Shown: one piece after another, positions 50,615 through 59,063 of the stretch | Layout: each line of letters opens with the position of its first letter | How positions within the stretch are numbered: the stretch's first letter is position 1 | Origin: Bacteroidaceae bacterium | GTDB lineage: Bacteria; Bacteroidota; Bacteroidia; Bacteroidales; Bacteroidaceae | NCBI GenBank assembly: GCA_024401275.1 | Contig: JAKSLJ010000021.1 | Coordinates: forward strand, 1-59,349 | DNA: 59,349 bases | Direction of reading: 5' to 3' | The notes under the pieces: model-generated | Told to the model about the DNA's origin: nothing | Database searches by the model: none | What the model saw: the letters and a program-made list of their open reading frames with translations, nothing else | Made by a program: the position numbers and the translations under genes

Positions 50615-50644
50615 TCCCTCAATGAGGGATTTTTACTATATTTG
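50615..50644 (+). promoter_or_regulatory. Hairpin and promoter-like box without a downstream gene
   Basis: TCCCTC AAT GAGGGA (50615-50629) is followed by TATATTTG (50637-50644), a good -7 box pointing right, but only the antisense of the next gene lies ahead. A related CCCTCATTGAAGG lies at 50583. The remaining gap 50477-50614 has no gene. Confidence 0.4.
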
Positions 50645-50667
50645 CAGAGAGCCTGGCAGCTATTGTC

Positions 50668-51495
50668 CTACGGACAGACAGCACGAACCGAAAAGCCATA
50701 GTCGCGACAGAAGTAGTTCACACTGACAGAGTTCGGATAGAAAAAGAGACGGTATGCATAGCCTGAGAAAACAGCATTGAGCGACGACGACCAGAAATAG
50801 CCGTAGGAACCAACATTATCAAGCGAGCCATCAACTCGATAGCCAGCAGCAGGAAGAAATATAGAGTTGCCATTCTGTCCCGTTACCTTATACCCTTTTG
50901 TTCCATTCTCAGTAGTCCATGTCCAAGTGCATTTCTTTCGCAGTTCATCCAGCTCCCCTTTTGTTGGCATGCGCCAAGAGCCGCCCCAATTTGCAATAGC
51001 TGTGTCATCTTCGGGATCCAGCACAGTCTTGTCGTCATAGAAACCATCATAGCCATACCTTAGCGCGCTGGCTTTTTCTATGTATTTTGTGTAGCCATAA
51101 ACTGTTCTATTGGCCCCATTTTCATCCGTCGTGTTGGTCAGCATGTAGTACTTGTAAGTCCTCTGATTGAAAGTCTCCTTGCCACCATTGTAGCCTACAG
51201 TCTCACCCCATGCAAAGTAATCCCCGTAATCTTCGGGCGCCGTTGCACCGATATTCATATTTGCCCACTTTACAGAGAGTCCAAGGTCAACAGCCTCTAA
51301 GCCGGAAGGGGTATTGTCGGGAGTTGTCGGCGTCTGGTCTTTAGTGAAGCTGATGCATTTGATTGAAGATACAGGATAATCAACACAATCTCCTCCCATA
51401 AACTCTATTCGCATCGTTGCCTGTGCATTTGCAACTAACGATAATACACATAAAGCAGTCGTTGCGATAAACCTTATTGTTTTGTTATTACTCAT
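50668..51495 (-). CDS. FISUMP/DUF1566-like secreted protein
   Basis: The protein has about 275 residues from ATG 51495 (an alternative ATG lies at 51519), with a signal peptide (TTALCVLSLVANAQA). The C-terminal two thirds match the Fibrobacter-type surface domain: VDLGLSVKWANMNIGA, GDYFAWGET, NWGGSWRMPTKGELDEL, FLPAAGYR and YGYFWSSS. Such domains are found on many secreted proteins of gut Bacteroidales. Function unknown. Confidence 0.82.
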   Translation of the reverse strand: MSNNKTIRFIATTALCVLSLVANAQATMRIEFMGGDCVDYPVSSIKCISFTKDQTPTTPDNTPSGLEAVDLGLSVKWANMNIGATAPEDYGDYFAWGETVGYNGGKETFNQRTYKYYMLTNTTDENGANRTVYGYTKYIEKASALRYGYDGFYDDKTVLDPEDDTAIANWGGSWRMPTKGELDELRKKCTWTWTTENGTKGYKVTGQNGNSIFLPAAGYRVDGSLDNVGSYGYFWSSSLNAVFSGYAYRLFFYPNSVSVNYFCRDYGFSVRAVCP

Positions 51496-51662
51496 CCTTA
51501 CCATTATTTTTTTTGGCATTTGTCGGCAAAATTAAGGTTTTATTTTCAAACATCAAAATAATTGAACAATTTTCTTTTCCCGAAATCATGCATCCTCCCA
51601 AAAACGCAAACAAACACAAACAAACAAAAAATGGCTTTGATTTTAGCTCAGCCGGCTCCAAA

Positions 51663-51697
51663 CCACCAACCAACACCAACAAACCAACAAAATATAT
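51663..51697. repeat. Family D tract (CCACCAACCAACACC)
   Basis: Reverse complement of the tract at 38993-39030 with small differences. Around it, 51520-51859 contains more CAAACAAACA-type sequence and a TTACAATTTCAAATTG motif at 51783; no gene is recognised in this 374-base gap. Confidence 0.55.
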
Positions 51698-51893
51698 AGG
51701 ACATTATAGATATTTCGGCAGTTTTATGGAGGCTGTTTTTCAAACGGAAACATGAGTCCGTATTTCACGGAGTCATCCTTATTACAATTTCAAATTGGGT
51801 GATAGTGAGCAAAGAAACAAAAAAGTAAAGGATTTTTCATTGCTTCCGATTTATTTTTGTAATTTTGCAGCGGAACATCTAACAATAGTAGCT

Positions 51894-52385
51894 ATGAAAA
51901 AACTCTTTTTAACTCTCGTTATCGCCCTTACGGCTATGGCAGCTTCTGCACAAACGGTTGGTTATACCTACAAAGCCCTTGCTGCTGAAGGATGTAGTAT
52001 GAAATATAGTGTTGTTAAACAAGACTCGTCATATTATATTATTGCTACAGTACGCTCTGACCGTATGATTTTTTTGAAAGAATCTACAATGAAAATTCGT
52101 ACTTTCAAAAATGATGTAATAACTCTAAATGGCGTTGTCATAGGTAATGGAAGTGAAACTGGTGGTGTTGTGATAGGCAACATGGTTCTTCCCGTAACAA
52201 CAATCAGTTCTTCAGCTCAATTTGCAATAACACCAGAACAAATGGAAAAGTTTAATGACGGCGTTTGTAAAATTCGTTTATCAATGACTCCAATGGACCA
52301 TGAACGAACATTCAAGAAAGATAAGATTGGTAGTAAACTTTACCAATTATATTTAAAAGCTAAGTCTAAAGATGATGATTTTTAG
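51894..52385 (+). CDS. Hypothetical secreted protein
   Basis: The 163-residue protein from ATG 51894 has a signal peptide (1-20, TAMAASAQ) and a beta-rich body (TVGYTYKALAAEGCSMKYSVVKQDSSYYIIATVRSD). The frame opens further upstream, but a TAATTTTG -7 box (51860-51867) precedes this ATG. No family recognised. It lies 19 bases before the NERD gene and may be co-transcribed. Confidence 0.68.
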   Translation: MKKLFLTLVIALTAMAASAQTVGYTYKALAAEGCSMKYSVVKQDSSYYIIATVRSDRMIFLKESTMKIRTFKNDVITLNGVVIGNGSETGGVVIGNMVLPVTTISSSAQFAITPEQMEKFNDGVCKIRLSMTPMDHERTFKKDKIGSKLYQLYLKAKSKDDDF

Positions 52386-52404
52386 AAAAACAGTTAATTA
52401 AACT

Positions 52405-53205
52405 ATGCCATCAATCCTCATTATACCTATTGTCATAGTTGTCATCTTATTAGGCTTAACTGTCTATGCAAAAGCGAATAGGGCTAAGCTTAAAGGAAAG
52501 GCTGGTGAGGCTCGTGTTCACATGAGGCTGATGGCGTTGCCGGATGAGTATCACTTGTTTGACAATGTTGTGCTTCTCACAGAACATGGTACAACGCAGA
52601 TAGATCATATTGTAGTATCTCGCTACGGAGTGTTTGCTATTGAGACAAAGAACTATCGCGGAAGCATCTATGGTAAAGACGATGACACGGAATGGAAACA
52701 GATTATAAAGACTGATGTAAGGTATAGCAGAAAGTGGTGGAAGACATACACTTACATCACAAAGAACAAGCTATATAATCCGGTCAAACAGTCTAAAGGT
52801 CATGCCTACAACATCCGTAAGAAACTTAAGGATTTCCCTCATTTACCAATTATTCCTTTAGTAGTTTTCTCAAATGAAGCTGACCTTTCTGGCGTGAAGA
52901 CAAAAGAAATCGTAATCAATGAGAACGATTTGCTTGATGTATTAAAGACTTATCGCAACATATATCTTTCAGAGAGCGATTTGTATAAAGTCATTGAATG
53001 TATTTCCATACACGACAGTAGCTTGTATATAGACAATAAGACTCACATAAGAAATGTTCGTCTAGCCAAGAGCGTGTCTGAGACAAAAAGCAGGCTTGGA
53101 ATCTGTCCAAAGTGTGGGGGTAGCCTTGTGTTAAGAAACGGCAGATACGGAAATTTCTACGGATGCTCTAATTATCCTAAATGTAAATACACAAAAAAAG
53201 ATTAA
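52405..53205 (+). CDS. NERD-domain nuclease-like protein with topoisomerase-type zinc finger
   Basis: The 266-residue protein has an N-terminal membrane helix (about 3-22), a NERD domain (GKAGEARVHMRL, TQIDHIVVSRYGVFAIETKNYRGSIYG with the Asp and Glu-x-Lys of restriction-type nucleases), and a C-terminal C4 zinc finger (CPKCGGSLVLRNGRYGNFYGCSNYPKC). It probably binds and cuts or processes DNA at the membrane. NERD proteins are often found near defence genes; a GmrSD-like gene lies 300 bases on. Confidence 0.92.
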   Translation: MPSILIIPIVIVVILLGLTVYAKANRAKLKGKAGEARVHMRLMALPDEYHLFDNVVLLTEHGTTQIDHIVVSRYGVFAIETKNYRGSIYGKDDDTEWKQIIKTDVRYSRKWWKTYTYITKNKLYNPVKQSKGHAYNIRKKLKDFPHLPIIPLVVFSNEADLSGVKTKEIVINENDLLDVLKTYRNIYLSESDLYKVIECISIHDSSLYIDNKTHIRNVRLAKSVSETKSRLGICPKCGGSLVLRNGRYGNFYGCSNYPKCKYTKKD

Positions 53206-53236
53206 ACTAGCCAACAGGGATTATATTACACTAACA

Positions 53237-53273
53237 AAATTGCACAAAGGGGTCTGACCCTTTTGTGCAATTT
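53237..53273 (+). terminator. Terminator after the NERD gene
   Basis: AAATTGCACAAAGGG (from 53237) pairs with CCCTTTTGTGCAATTT (to 53273) around TCTGA, with one bulge. Confidence 0.85.
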
Positions 53274-53515
53274 ATCGTCATTACAATATCAAATTGTGGG
53301 TTAGCCCAGTAATTCTATTGACGGTGACATCTCCATAAACCAGTGTCGCAAATCGCGACGGTGGTTTAGAAACCAGATACTCAAAACAGGTATGAGGTTT
53401 GTTGTTCATAGGGAATGATTGTGCTATAAACGGTGACACAGAACCGTCCCTTGTCACACAGCATCTTCTTTCGCTTCTCGCATAAGTTGAAGAATCGACC
53501 ATTGGCTCAATCTAT
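53274..53515. other. Intergenic stretch between the NERD and DUF262 genes
   Basis: It starts with TTACAATATCAAATTGTGGG and TTAG, which recurs near 50490-50518, and contains TGTCGCAAATCGCGAC (imperfect palindrome). A 73-codon minus-strand frame (53281-53502) is open but has no support. No gene is called. Confidence 0.4.
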
Positions 53516-55345
53516 TTACAAGCCAGGAAATGCGTAAACTTTGAGAAGCTCTTCTACAAGTGCATTGGTTCGATTCTTGATGTCATCAATAGTCCACGAG
53601 TCTTTCTGTGCAATCTCCTTATTGATATCAAGTCCGTTTTTGTAACCGATAAATCTCTTGCCATCCTTGCTCTTACGGTCTCGCTTTTCCTCAAATGATT
53701 TGTTACCTAACGTGCTGTTATAGCCTGTAATGGTGAGATTTCCTATCTTGTGAGTATATTCCTCTAGATAGCGATTTGCAAGTTGACGGTCTCCGTCGGC
53801 AATCATTTCAACCCAACACTCCGGAATGTTGTCACCCTCTGGGAAAATGTGTTCAATGGTCCAAATGAACACATTCTTGTTAGTGCGTCCCCATAGATTC
53901 TGCCATGTCTCTTGTGTCATGGTAGACTCTGCTAGCTTACACAATATATAACGAGCTGCACCCACGTTATCCTTATACACATTTCCTTCCAGACTTAGCT
54001 TGAATCGTTCGTCGGAAGCACAATTGTTTGGATTGCCCAAAGTCTCAATGATGATACTGAACACTCTGTCAGCAACAGATGAGGCTTCTTCAATCTTGTT
54101 TATGATATCCATAAAGATACGAGTAAGGTCTCTTGTACTTGGATAATCAGTAAGATTACGACGAACAAAATACTTATTAAGTAATCCAATGAGTTTGTTA
54201 ATCATTTCATTGGTAATCTGCAAAGCATCTTTGTTCTTCAATAGGTATAAAAGCAACAAGTATGATGGAGCACCTTGAATATGGTCGAGGTCCTCTAGAT
54301 TCTTTGAATAAGCGTTGTCAGAATCTTGAAGAATAAGCCATGAATAGTATTTTCCACAATCTAGAATATCTTCGAGGAATAAGTTGAGGTCTTTGCTAAT
54401 CAATTTCTCAAAGATGTTCAACAGGTTGGATTTGGTAGCAACAACACCTAAAGGGTCTTTCTTTCTGTCTGAATCGCTACGGAATGGATCGTTCAGACGA
54501 TGTTTAAATGCATTGTAGTATTGACGGAAGAAACGTTCTTGTGTTCCGTAGTCATCTGATAAATAAGCCAATAACTGTTGCCAACGATTGAAACAATCGT
54601 CAGTAGTCAAGCCATTACTTTCAGCCTTAGCCATGATGAGGTTCTTCATCAAGTCGATGGCCGTCAAAGGGGTACCTCTATTGTTTAGTGATTCAAAGAG
54701 AACGTATGCATCAGAATGAGAAGACACTTCCATCTTTACAAGCATAGCTTGCTTTAGCTTGTCATATTTATTAAGAAGGAATGTAACTTTTTCCTCAGGA
54801 GTCATACCTTCCATTTCCTTATCCATAAGAGATAGGAAGTGCTGATAACAACGAGATACCTTTCGTACGCTAAAATAGGCATGCTTAGATGACACCGATT
54901 TTTTCAAACCAAGATTAGACATTATGAAATTATAGTCATCTTGGTTGTGATTCTGTACTTGTGGAACAAGCTTCATTTCATTTGGCGAGATATTGCTCTT
55001 CAGTGCTTTTCGCATTGCTGGGATAATATCTTCGTCATCCTCATCAAGATACTCTTTGAGTTCCGATAGGCGCTTATATAAAGCTGCAAGGAACAAGCTT
55101 ATTGTGGTAAGTCTCTGCTGACCATCAATAACCTCCATATAAGGATTGATGGCGTCGCCAAGAGGAATGCAGATGATTGAGCCAATGAAATATTCAGGAT
55201 TATTCTCGCTTATATCATCATAGAGTGCTTCCCACTCACGATAACTCCATGTGTATTCACGCTGATATTTCGGAATGGAATAGTAGAATCGTCCATCCGA
55301 AGCATATATCTCATAGATATGATATTTGTTTACGCTTTGAATCAT
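53516..55345 (-). CDS. DUF262/DUF1524 protein, GmrSD-type restriction-like
   Basis: The 609-residue protein has an N-terminal DUF262 domain (IPKYQREYTWSYREWEAL, IDGQQRLTT at about 73-81) and a C-terminal DUF1524 HNH-type domain (IEHIFPEGD, then IGNLTITGYNSTLGNKSFEEKR). This is the GmrSD fused layout: the N-terminal part hydrolyses nucleotide or binds modified DNA and the HNH part cuts. Such proteins restrict modified phage DNA. It is the largest gene of a five-to-six-gene minus-strand run. Confidence 0.92.
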   Translation of the reverse strand: MIQSVNKYHIYEIYASDGRFYYSIPKYQREYTWSYREWEALYDDISENNPEYFIGSIICIPLGDAINPYMEVIDGQQRLTTISLFLAALYKRLSELKEYLDEDDEDIIPAMRKALKSNISPNEMKLVPQVQNHNQDDYNFIMSNLGLKKSVSSKHAYFSVRKVSRCYQHFLSLMDKEMEGMTPEEKVTFLLNKYDKLKQAMLVKMEVSSHSDAYVLFESLNNRGTPLTAIDLMKNLIMAKAESNGLTTDDCFNRWQQLLAYLSDDYGTQERFFRQYYNAFKHRLNDPFRSDSDRKKDPLGVVATKSNLLNIFEKLISKDLNLFLEDILDCGKYYSWLILQDSDNAYSKNLEDLDHIQGAPSYLLLLYLLKNKDALQITNEMINKLIGLLNKYFVRRNLTDYPSTRDLTRIFMDIINKIEEASSVADRVFSIIIETLGNPNNCASDERFKLSLEGNVYKDNVGAARYILCKLAESTMTQETWQNLWGRTNKNVFIWTIEHIFPEGDNIPECWVEMIADGDRQLANRYLEEYTHKIGNLTITGYNSTLGNKSFEEKRDRKSKDGKRFIGYKNGLDINKEIAQKDSWTIDDIKNRTNALVEELLKVYAFPGL

Positions 55346-55483
55346 GTTTTTAATAAAATTGCGAACCTGTGATATTAGGGAAAGATATTTTATGGTGCAA
55401 AGTTAACAATTTATTTGTTTACAGCAAACAAAACGACTATGAATTTAGAAGAGTCAGATAAAATGCTTCAATTGAATATGCCA

Positions 55484-55687
55484 TCATTGTTTAAATAACT
55501 CTTGCCAAAAGTCCTTATATTTCATAGCTTGTTCATAGGTTATATTTCTATCTTTGCAGGCTTCCTTAATTTCATCTTCTGTTTTAAAAAGACCAAACAT
55601 CCATATTGAAGAGCTTGCCATTTTAATTCTTTCTTCTTCAGACTCATAGTCTTCAAGTTCATCTAAATAGTTTTTACTTTTTTGCAT
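55484..55687 (-). CDS. Small hypothetical protein
   Basis: Unrecognised. The 67-residue, charged protein has predicted helices (SKNYLDELEDYESEEERIKM, TEDEIKEACKDRNITYEQAMKYKDFWQELFKQ). Placed on the same strand upstream of the GmrSD-like gene by 139 bases. Confidence 0.55.
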   Translation of the reverse strand: MQKSKNYLDELEDYESEEERIKMASSSIWMFGLFKTEDEIKEACKDRNITYEQAMKYKDFWQELFKQ

Positions 55688-55739
55688 ACCAACTTATCTT
55701 TAGGATTATAGCCTCAGATTACTGTATTGTTCATTATGA

Positions 55740-56498
55740 TTAACACTGTTCAAGGTTCTCGATAAACTCTTTTATCCTTGCGTTTCTTTTGTCAAGGAAA
55801 TCAAGTTCGTTCTGTATGAACTTCTGATAAACATCAACATCCTTTGGCATTGGATTTGGTTCAAAGAACGGAGTGTCGTACCAAAGGATAACTTTTGAAT
55901 AATCATCACTGACAAGGTCTTGCAGGAAGAAGAAATCAACAAAGCCTTTGAAGTCTACGAACAAGTCGAAGAAAGCACGACTCTTTTCCATAGCCTTAGT
56001 CAAAGGACTTTCCAATCCCTCATAATGACGTCTTATGCATTCCATCGTAAGATCCCAACGGTCACGAATACGCTTATGGCATCCGCGTGCCTGGTTGAGT
56101 CCACCTCTAAAGCTCGGCAAAAGAATAGTTCCACCAATGGTATAAGAGCGATGAATGAAATCCTCCATAAAAGACCTATAATTAGGTATTTCCTCTGCAA
56201 TCTTCTCAATGTACTTGTTGTCATAGTATCTGAATGAAGCGAGAATAGAATCGCTACTTAGATACATATTCTTATATTTTAGATAGAAACCTTTCCCTAT
56301 CTCCAAATCCAAATCTTCACCATTTGGAAGTTTGCGCTTACTCCACAATAGTCGATGATATTGGCGCAGCGTAGCACTCTTGTTGTCTGGATCACAGCCA
56401 CCATATCCAAGATGTCTTTCATCATCCCAGAAACCATCCCAATAACCTTTGCTGTCTGATGTGAAATCAAAGGTTACATCTATGTCCTTAATTGTCAT
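55740..56498 (-). CDS. DUF6994-like hypothetical protein
   Basis: The 252-residue protein (TFDFTSDSKGYWDGFWD, ATLRQYHRLLWSKRKLPNGE, YTIGGTILLPSFRGGLNQARGCH, FVDFFFLQDLVSDDYSKV) matches my memory of the DUF6994 family found as accessory genes in gut bacteria; no catalytic motif is obvious. It follows the next gene by 14 bases and belongs to the same minus-strand run. Confidence 0.7.
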   Translation of the reverse strand: MTIKDIDVTFDFTSDSKGYWDGFWDDERHLGYGGCDPDNKSATLRQYHRLLWSKRKLPNGEDLDLEIGKGFYLKYKNMYLSSDSILASFRYYDNKYIEKIAEEIPNYRSFMEDFIHRSYTIGGTILLPSFRGGLNQARGCHKRIRDRWDLTMECIRRHYEGLESPLTKAMEKSRAFFDLFVDFKGFVDFFFLQDLVSDDYSKVILWYDTPFFEPNPMPKDVDVYQKFIQNELDFLDKRNARIKEFIENLEQC

Positions 56499-56512
56499 AT
56501 TAAATGTGGTAT

Positions 56513-57121
56513 TTATAAAGATTCAGTAATTATCTTGATGATCTTTCTTCCTCTTGACAAAGGATGTTCAGGAAATGCTTCATCAAAATCTTCGTATTCT
56601 GAAAGGTTCATAAGATAACCTCTCTTCAAATCCGGCACATATCTGTCAACCATCCATTTGGAACGGTCATTAATGCTTACGATACCTTGACGTGTCGCCC
56701 ATTCAAATACCGCTGCATCACGTTGCCCTGTAATACCCATTTCGCTCAAAAATATCAGAATTGACAATGCTTCGTCATCATTATCAATATGAATAAGTAC
56801 TGTATATTGAACACCACCTTCTTCCAATTTTGTTTTCACTATACTATAGATAAACTTCCTTCGAGAAGCAGTCAAACCATTATCAACTTCCACAAGTGCT
56901 TGATCTTCCCTTACGGTATTATGAATACAATGTATCAAATGCTCAACATTGTCATAATCCATGGCTTCTTCCGCTCCTACCATATACACCTGTAGCATTA
57001 TTCCTGCATGTTCATTTTGCGCCATGAATGTAATAGAACCCGCTGGATCTTCTGGTAGCGAATCAACTTGCAGAAGGTCTTTAGGTAAAATATCTTTTAT
57101 GTTATCAACTTTCAATTTCAT
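56513..57121 (-). CDS. Hypothetical protein
   Basis: Unrecognised. The 202-residue protein has no signal peptide or membrane helix and reads as one alpha/beta domain (LMNLSEYEDFDEAFPEHPLS, YTVLIHIDNDDEALSILIF). Spaced 10 bases after the HIRAN gene and 14 before the DUF6994-like gene, so all three are likely one transcript. Confidence 0.65.
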   Translation of the reverse strand: MKLKVDNIKDILPKDLLQVDSLPEDPAGSITFMAQNEHAGIMLQVYMVGAEEAMDYDNVEHLIHCIHNTVREDQALVEVDNGLTASRRKFIYSIVKTKLEEGGVQYTVLIHIDNDDEALSILIFLSEMGITGQRDAAVFEWATRQGIVSINDRSKWMVDRYVPDLKRGYLMNLSEYEDFDEAFPEHPLSRGRKIIKIITESL

Positions 57122-57131
57122 AGTTACTTTT

Positions 57132-57452
57132 TTATTCCTTTTCCTTTACAAATATCGTTATTCCTATCTGTCGTTCTGGATGAACGTCCTCATCGTAGCG
57201 GTCAATATAGACCTCGAAGATGTTTGACCAGCCTTGGTCGAGGAAGGTTACCAACTGCTTGTTGTCGGCAGAAGGAATGTAGCCGATGCGATAATCTCCA
57301 CAATAGAGGGCGATGGCGTTGTGATCGTAAAGGTTTTCTGCCTCACGCTTCATCAGCAACTCCTTGCCTGGTTTCAATACTTCTCTGCAGAACAGAGCCT
57401 CACCATACTGCACTCCCGCAACTCTGGTGTTCGTAAAATACTTGCGTCTCAT
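57132..57452 (-). CDS. HIRAN-domain protein
   Basis: The 106-residue protein is a stand-alone HIRAN domain: TRVAGVQYGEALFCREVLKPGKELLMKREAENLYDHNAIALYCGDYRIGYIP. HIRAN domains bind DNA ends or 3' single-stranded ends and occur in repair or remodelling proteins; stand-alone copies sit near nucleases. The start at ATG 57452 is preferred; a farther in-frame start lies in the promoter. It heads the run of minus-strand accessory genes. Confidence 0.9.
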   Translation of the reverse strand: MRRKYFTNTRVAGVQYGEALFCREVLKPGKELLMKREAENLYDHNAIALYCGDYRIGYIPSADNKQLVTFLDQGWSNIFEVYIDRYDEDVHPERQIGITIFVKEKE

Positions 57453-57477
57453 AATCTTTTGTTTAAGTTTCTGGGCG

Positions 57478-57502
57478 CAAAAGTACGATGGCACCAGTGC
57501 CA
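57478..57502 (-). promoter_or_regulatory. Promoter box and palindromic operator before the HIRAN gene
   Basis: TACTTTTG (57485-57478, minus strand) lies 25 bases before the ATG. Just upstream is TGGCACCAGTGCCA (57489-57502), arms of 6 bp, sitting where a repressor would cover the promoter. The WYL regulator encoded next is the obvious candidate. Confidence 0.55.
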
Positions 57503-57533
57503 AAACCTTACCTACTTTGAAGAAATTTACAGA

Positions 57534-58439
57534 TTATTTGTATATTTCTGCTATTTTCAGGGCATTTTCGCGCACTTGTTGGCGTAATGATAACGGTTCC
57601 AAGACTTGACAGAAGGAGCCAAGTCCTGTAAGTTTGTCCACAAGTTCGTATGTGCATCTCATGGTATAAGCGTATGTCGTGGAGTTATCGTCGCGCTCAA
57701 CAACTCTCTGCGACCAATGCAGCGGAAGCGTTTCCATATAGTCTTGCAGATAGCCGGACACCTTCAGCTTGACATCCTCTATAGGCAACTGTTCGCCAGC
57801 ATATATTCCTATGCTGTATTTGAATTTCTCCTGCACGGAATAGTCCTTCGGCATCTGAAACGACTCTTCCACTTCCTTCACTTCCAATATGCGGTCAAGG
57901 CCATAACAGAAATCCCTATCGTGGCTGTCGCTATGGGCAATGAGATACCATCTATTGCCGGCGAGTTTCACTGCGTATGGCTTTGTGTTGAAGGAGTAGT
58001 CGTAGTCGGTGTCAAACGGCTGATAGTGCATCCAGATCATGTGGCTGTTGCGCATGGCAGAACAGATTATTCTGAGTTTCTCGTTAGCCGATGGTATGTC
58101 CTCAAGGATGATTCGGTCGTGAATATCATTGCTTTCAGAAATGATGTTTCCGAGAGCCATTGCATTGAGCGACCATTCCAGCAAATCGTTGCGCTCTATC
58201 TCGCGATTGGCAATGCGATAGCGAAACGGCGACTTCTTGTCGCACTCCACCACAACACCGAGTGCCGTAGGGAGTGAGTTGAGCCAGTTGCGGAAAGTTC
58301 GTTTTGGGAGTTCCTCGCCTTTGAGATTAAGCGAACAGCGTTGCCATTTGCTGCTTATCTGCTCAAATGTTATGCCATTCTTTGCACTGCGGATGGTGTC
58401 GGTAAGCCACATGTAGCGGCGGTATATTTCTTTTGCCAT
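57534..58439 (-). CDS. WYL-domain transcriptional regulator
   Basis: The 301-residue protein has an N-terminal winged helix (ITFEQISSKWQRCSLNLKGEELPKRTFRNWL), a WYL domain (KPYAVKLAGNRWYLIAHSDSHDRDFCYGLDRI) and a C-terminal WCX extension. WYL regulators sense nucleic acid or nucleotide ligands and are typical controllers of phage-defence islands (BrxR/CapW type). It is adjacent to the HIRAN gene on the same strand. The pseudogene at 18845 is a relative. Confidence 0.93.
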   Translation of the reverse strand: MAKEIYRRYMWLTDTIRSAKNGITFEQISSKWQRCSLNLKGEELPKRTFRNWLNSLPTALGVVVECDKKSPFRYRIANREIERNDLLEWSLNAMALGNIISESNDIHDRIILEDIPSANEKLRIICSAMRNSHMIWMHYQPFDTDYDYSFNTKPYAVKLAGNRWYLIAHSDSHDRDFCYGLDRILEVKEVEESFQMPKDYSVQEKFKYSIGIYAGEQLPIEDVKLKVSGYLQDYMETLPLHWSQRVVERDDNSTTYAYTMRCTYELVDKLTGLGSFCQVLEPLSLRQQVRENALKIAEIYK

Positions 58440-58597
58440 GGTATTAGGTAATAGTATTTGAGTGCAAAGTTACACATATTCTTTTTTTGTAACAAACTTA
58501 TTTGTAAGAAAGTAACTTCGCGACGTAAATTTCTTTATTTTCTTTATTTTTCTTCGAGCAAACACAAGAAATCTTTGAGAAATGTAGGCTGTCTCTA

Positions 58598-59025
58598 TTG
58601 TAGGGCGAAATGATTTCTTGATATATTACGTTGTTTCCTTCTCTATTTCCGATTATTTTTTGTAATTTTGCACCCGAAACATTCAACAAACAAATTCCAT
58701 GTACAACAAATTCATCATAACGCTCGACGGCGTGCTGAAGTTCGGCAATGTCTATCTTCACAGGGAACTATTGCCAAAAGGACACACCACTTGCCATGGC
58801 GGTGGATTGTGGAAAATAGACAATCAAAGTGGCAGAATAATACTCTACGGCAGAAGTTTTGACTTCGGCTTACCCGACTTCGACTGCGTAAAGCGAATAA
58901 ACAAAGCTGAACATCCCGTCTCTCTCGGCTATCCGATTTTCTACCAAAGAACCTTCGCCGACGAAACAATCTTGGAAGAAGTTAGGGAATGCAAATAAAC
59001 AGAGATAAAACATTTTGCCCTACAA
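58598..59025. repeat. Family A termini flanking a gene
   Basis: TTGTAGGGCGAAATG (58598-58612) is found inverted as CATTTTGCCCTACAA (59011-59025), one mismatch in 15. These are family A ends, and the only gene between them is the one at 58699. TCTTCGAGCAAA at 58551 recurs at 59088 just outside. Confidence 0.72.
58699..58998 (+). CDS. Small hypothetical protein between family A termini
   Basis: Unrecognised. The 99-residue protein (MYNKFIITLDGVLKFGNVYLHRELLP, GHTTCHGGGLWKIDNQSGRIILYGRSFDFGLPDFDCV) looks like a compact beta-rich domain. A TAATTTTG -7 box at 58663-58670 precedes the ATG. It is enclosed by inverted family A ends and may be a passenger gene. Confidence 0.65.
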   Translation: MYNKFIITLDGVLKFGNVYLHRELLPKGHTTCHGGGLWKIDNQSGRIILYGRSFDFGLPDFDCVKRINKAEHPVSLGYPIFYQRTFADETILEEVRECK

Positions 59026-59063
59026 CAGCACCGCACTAAGATTATATGTAACTGGATATTTAA

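Noticed and set aside
53281-53502. 73-codon minus-strand frame between the NERD and DUF262 genes
   Set aside because: No promoter, no recognised family and composition like an untranslated palindromic intergenic region; kept only as a note.
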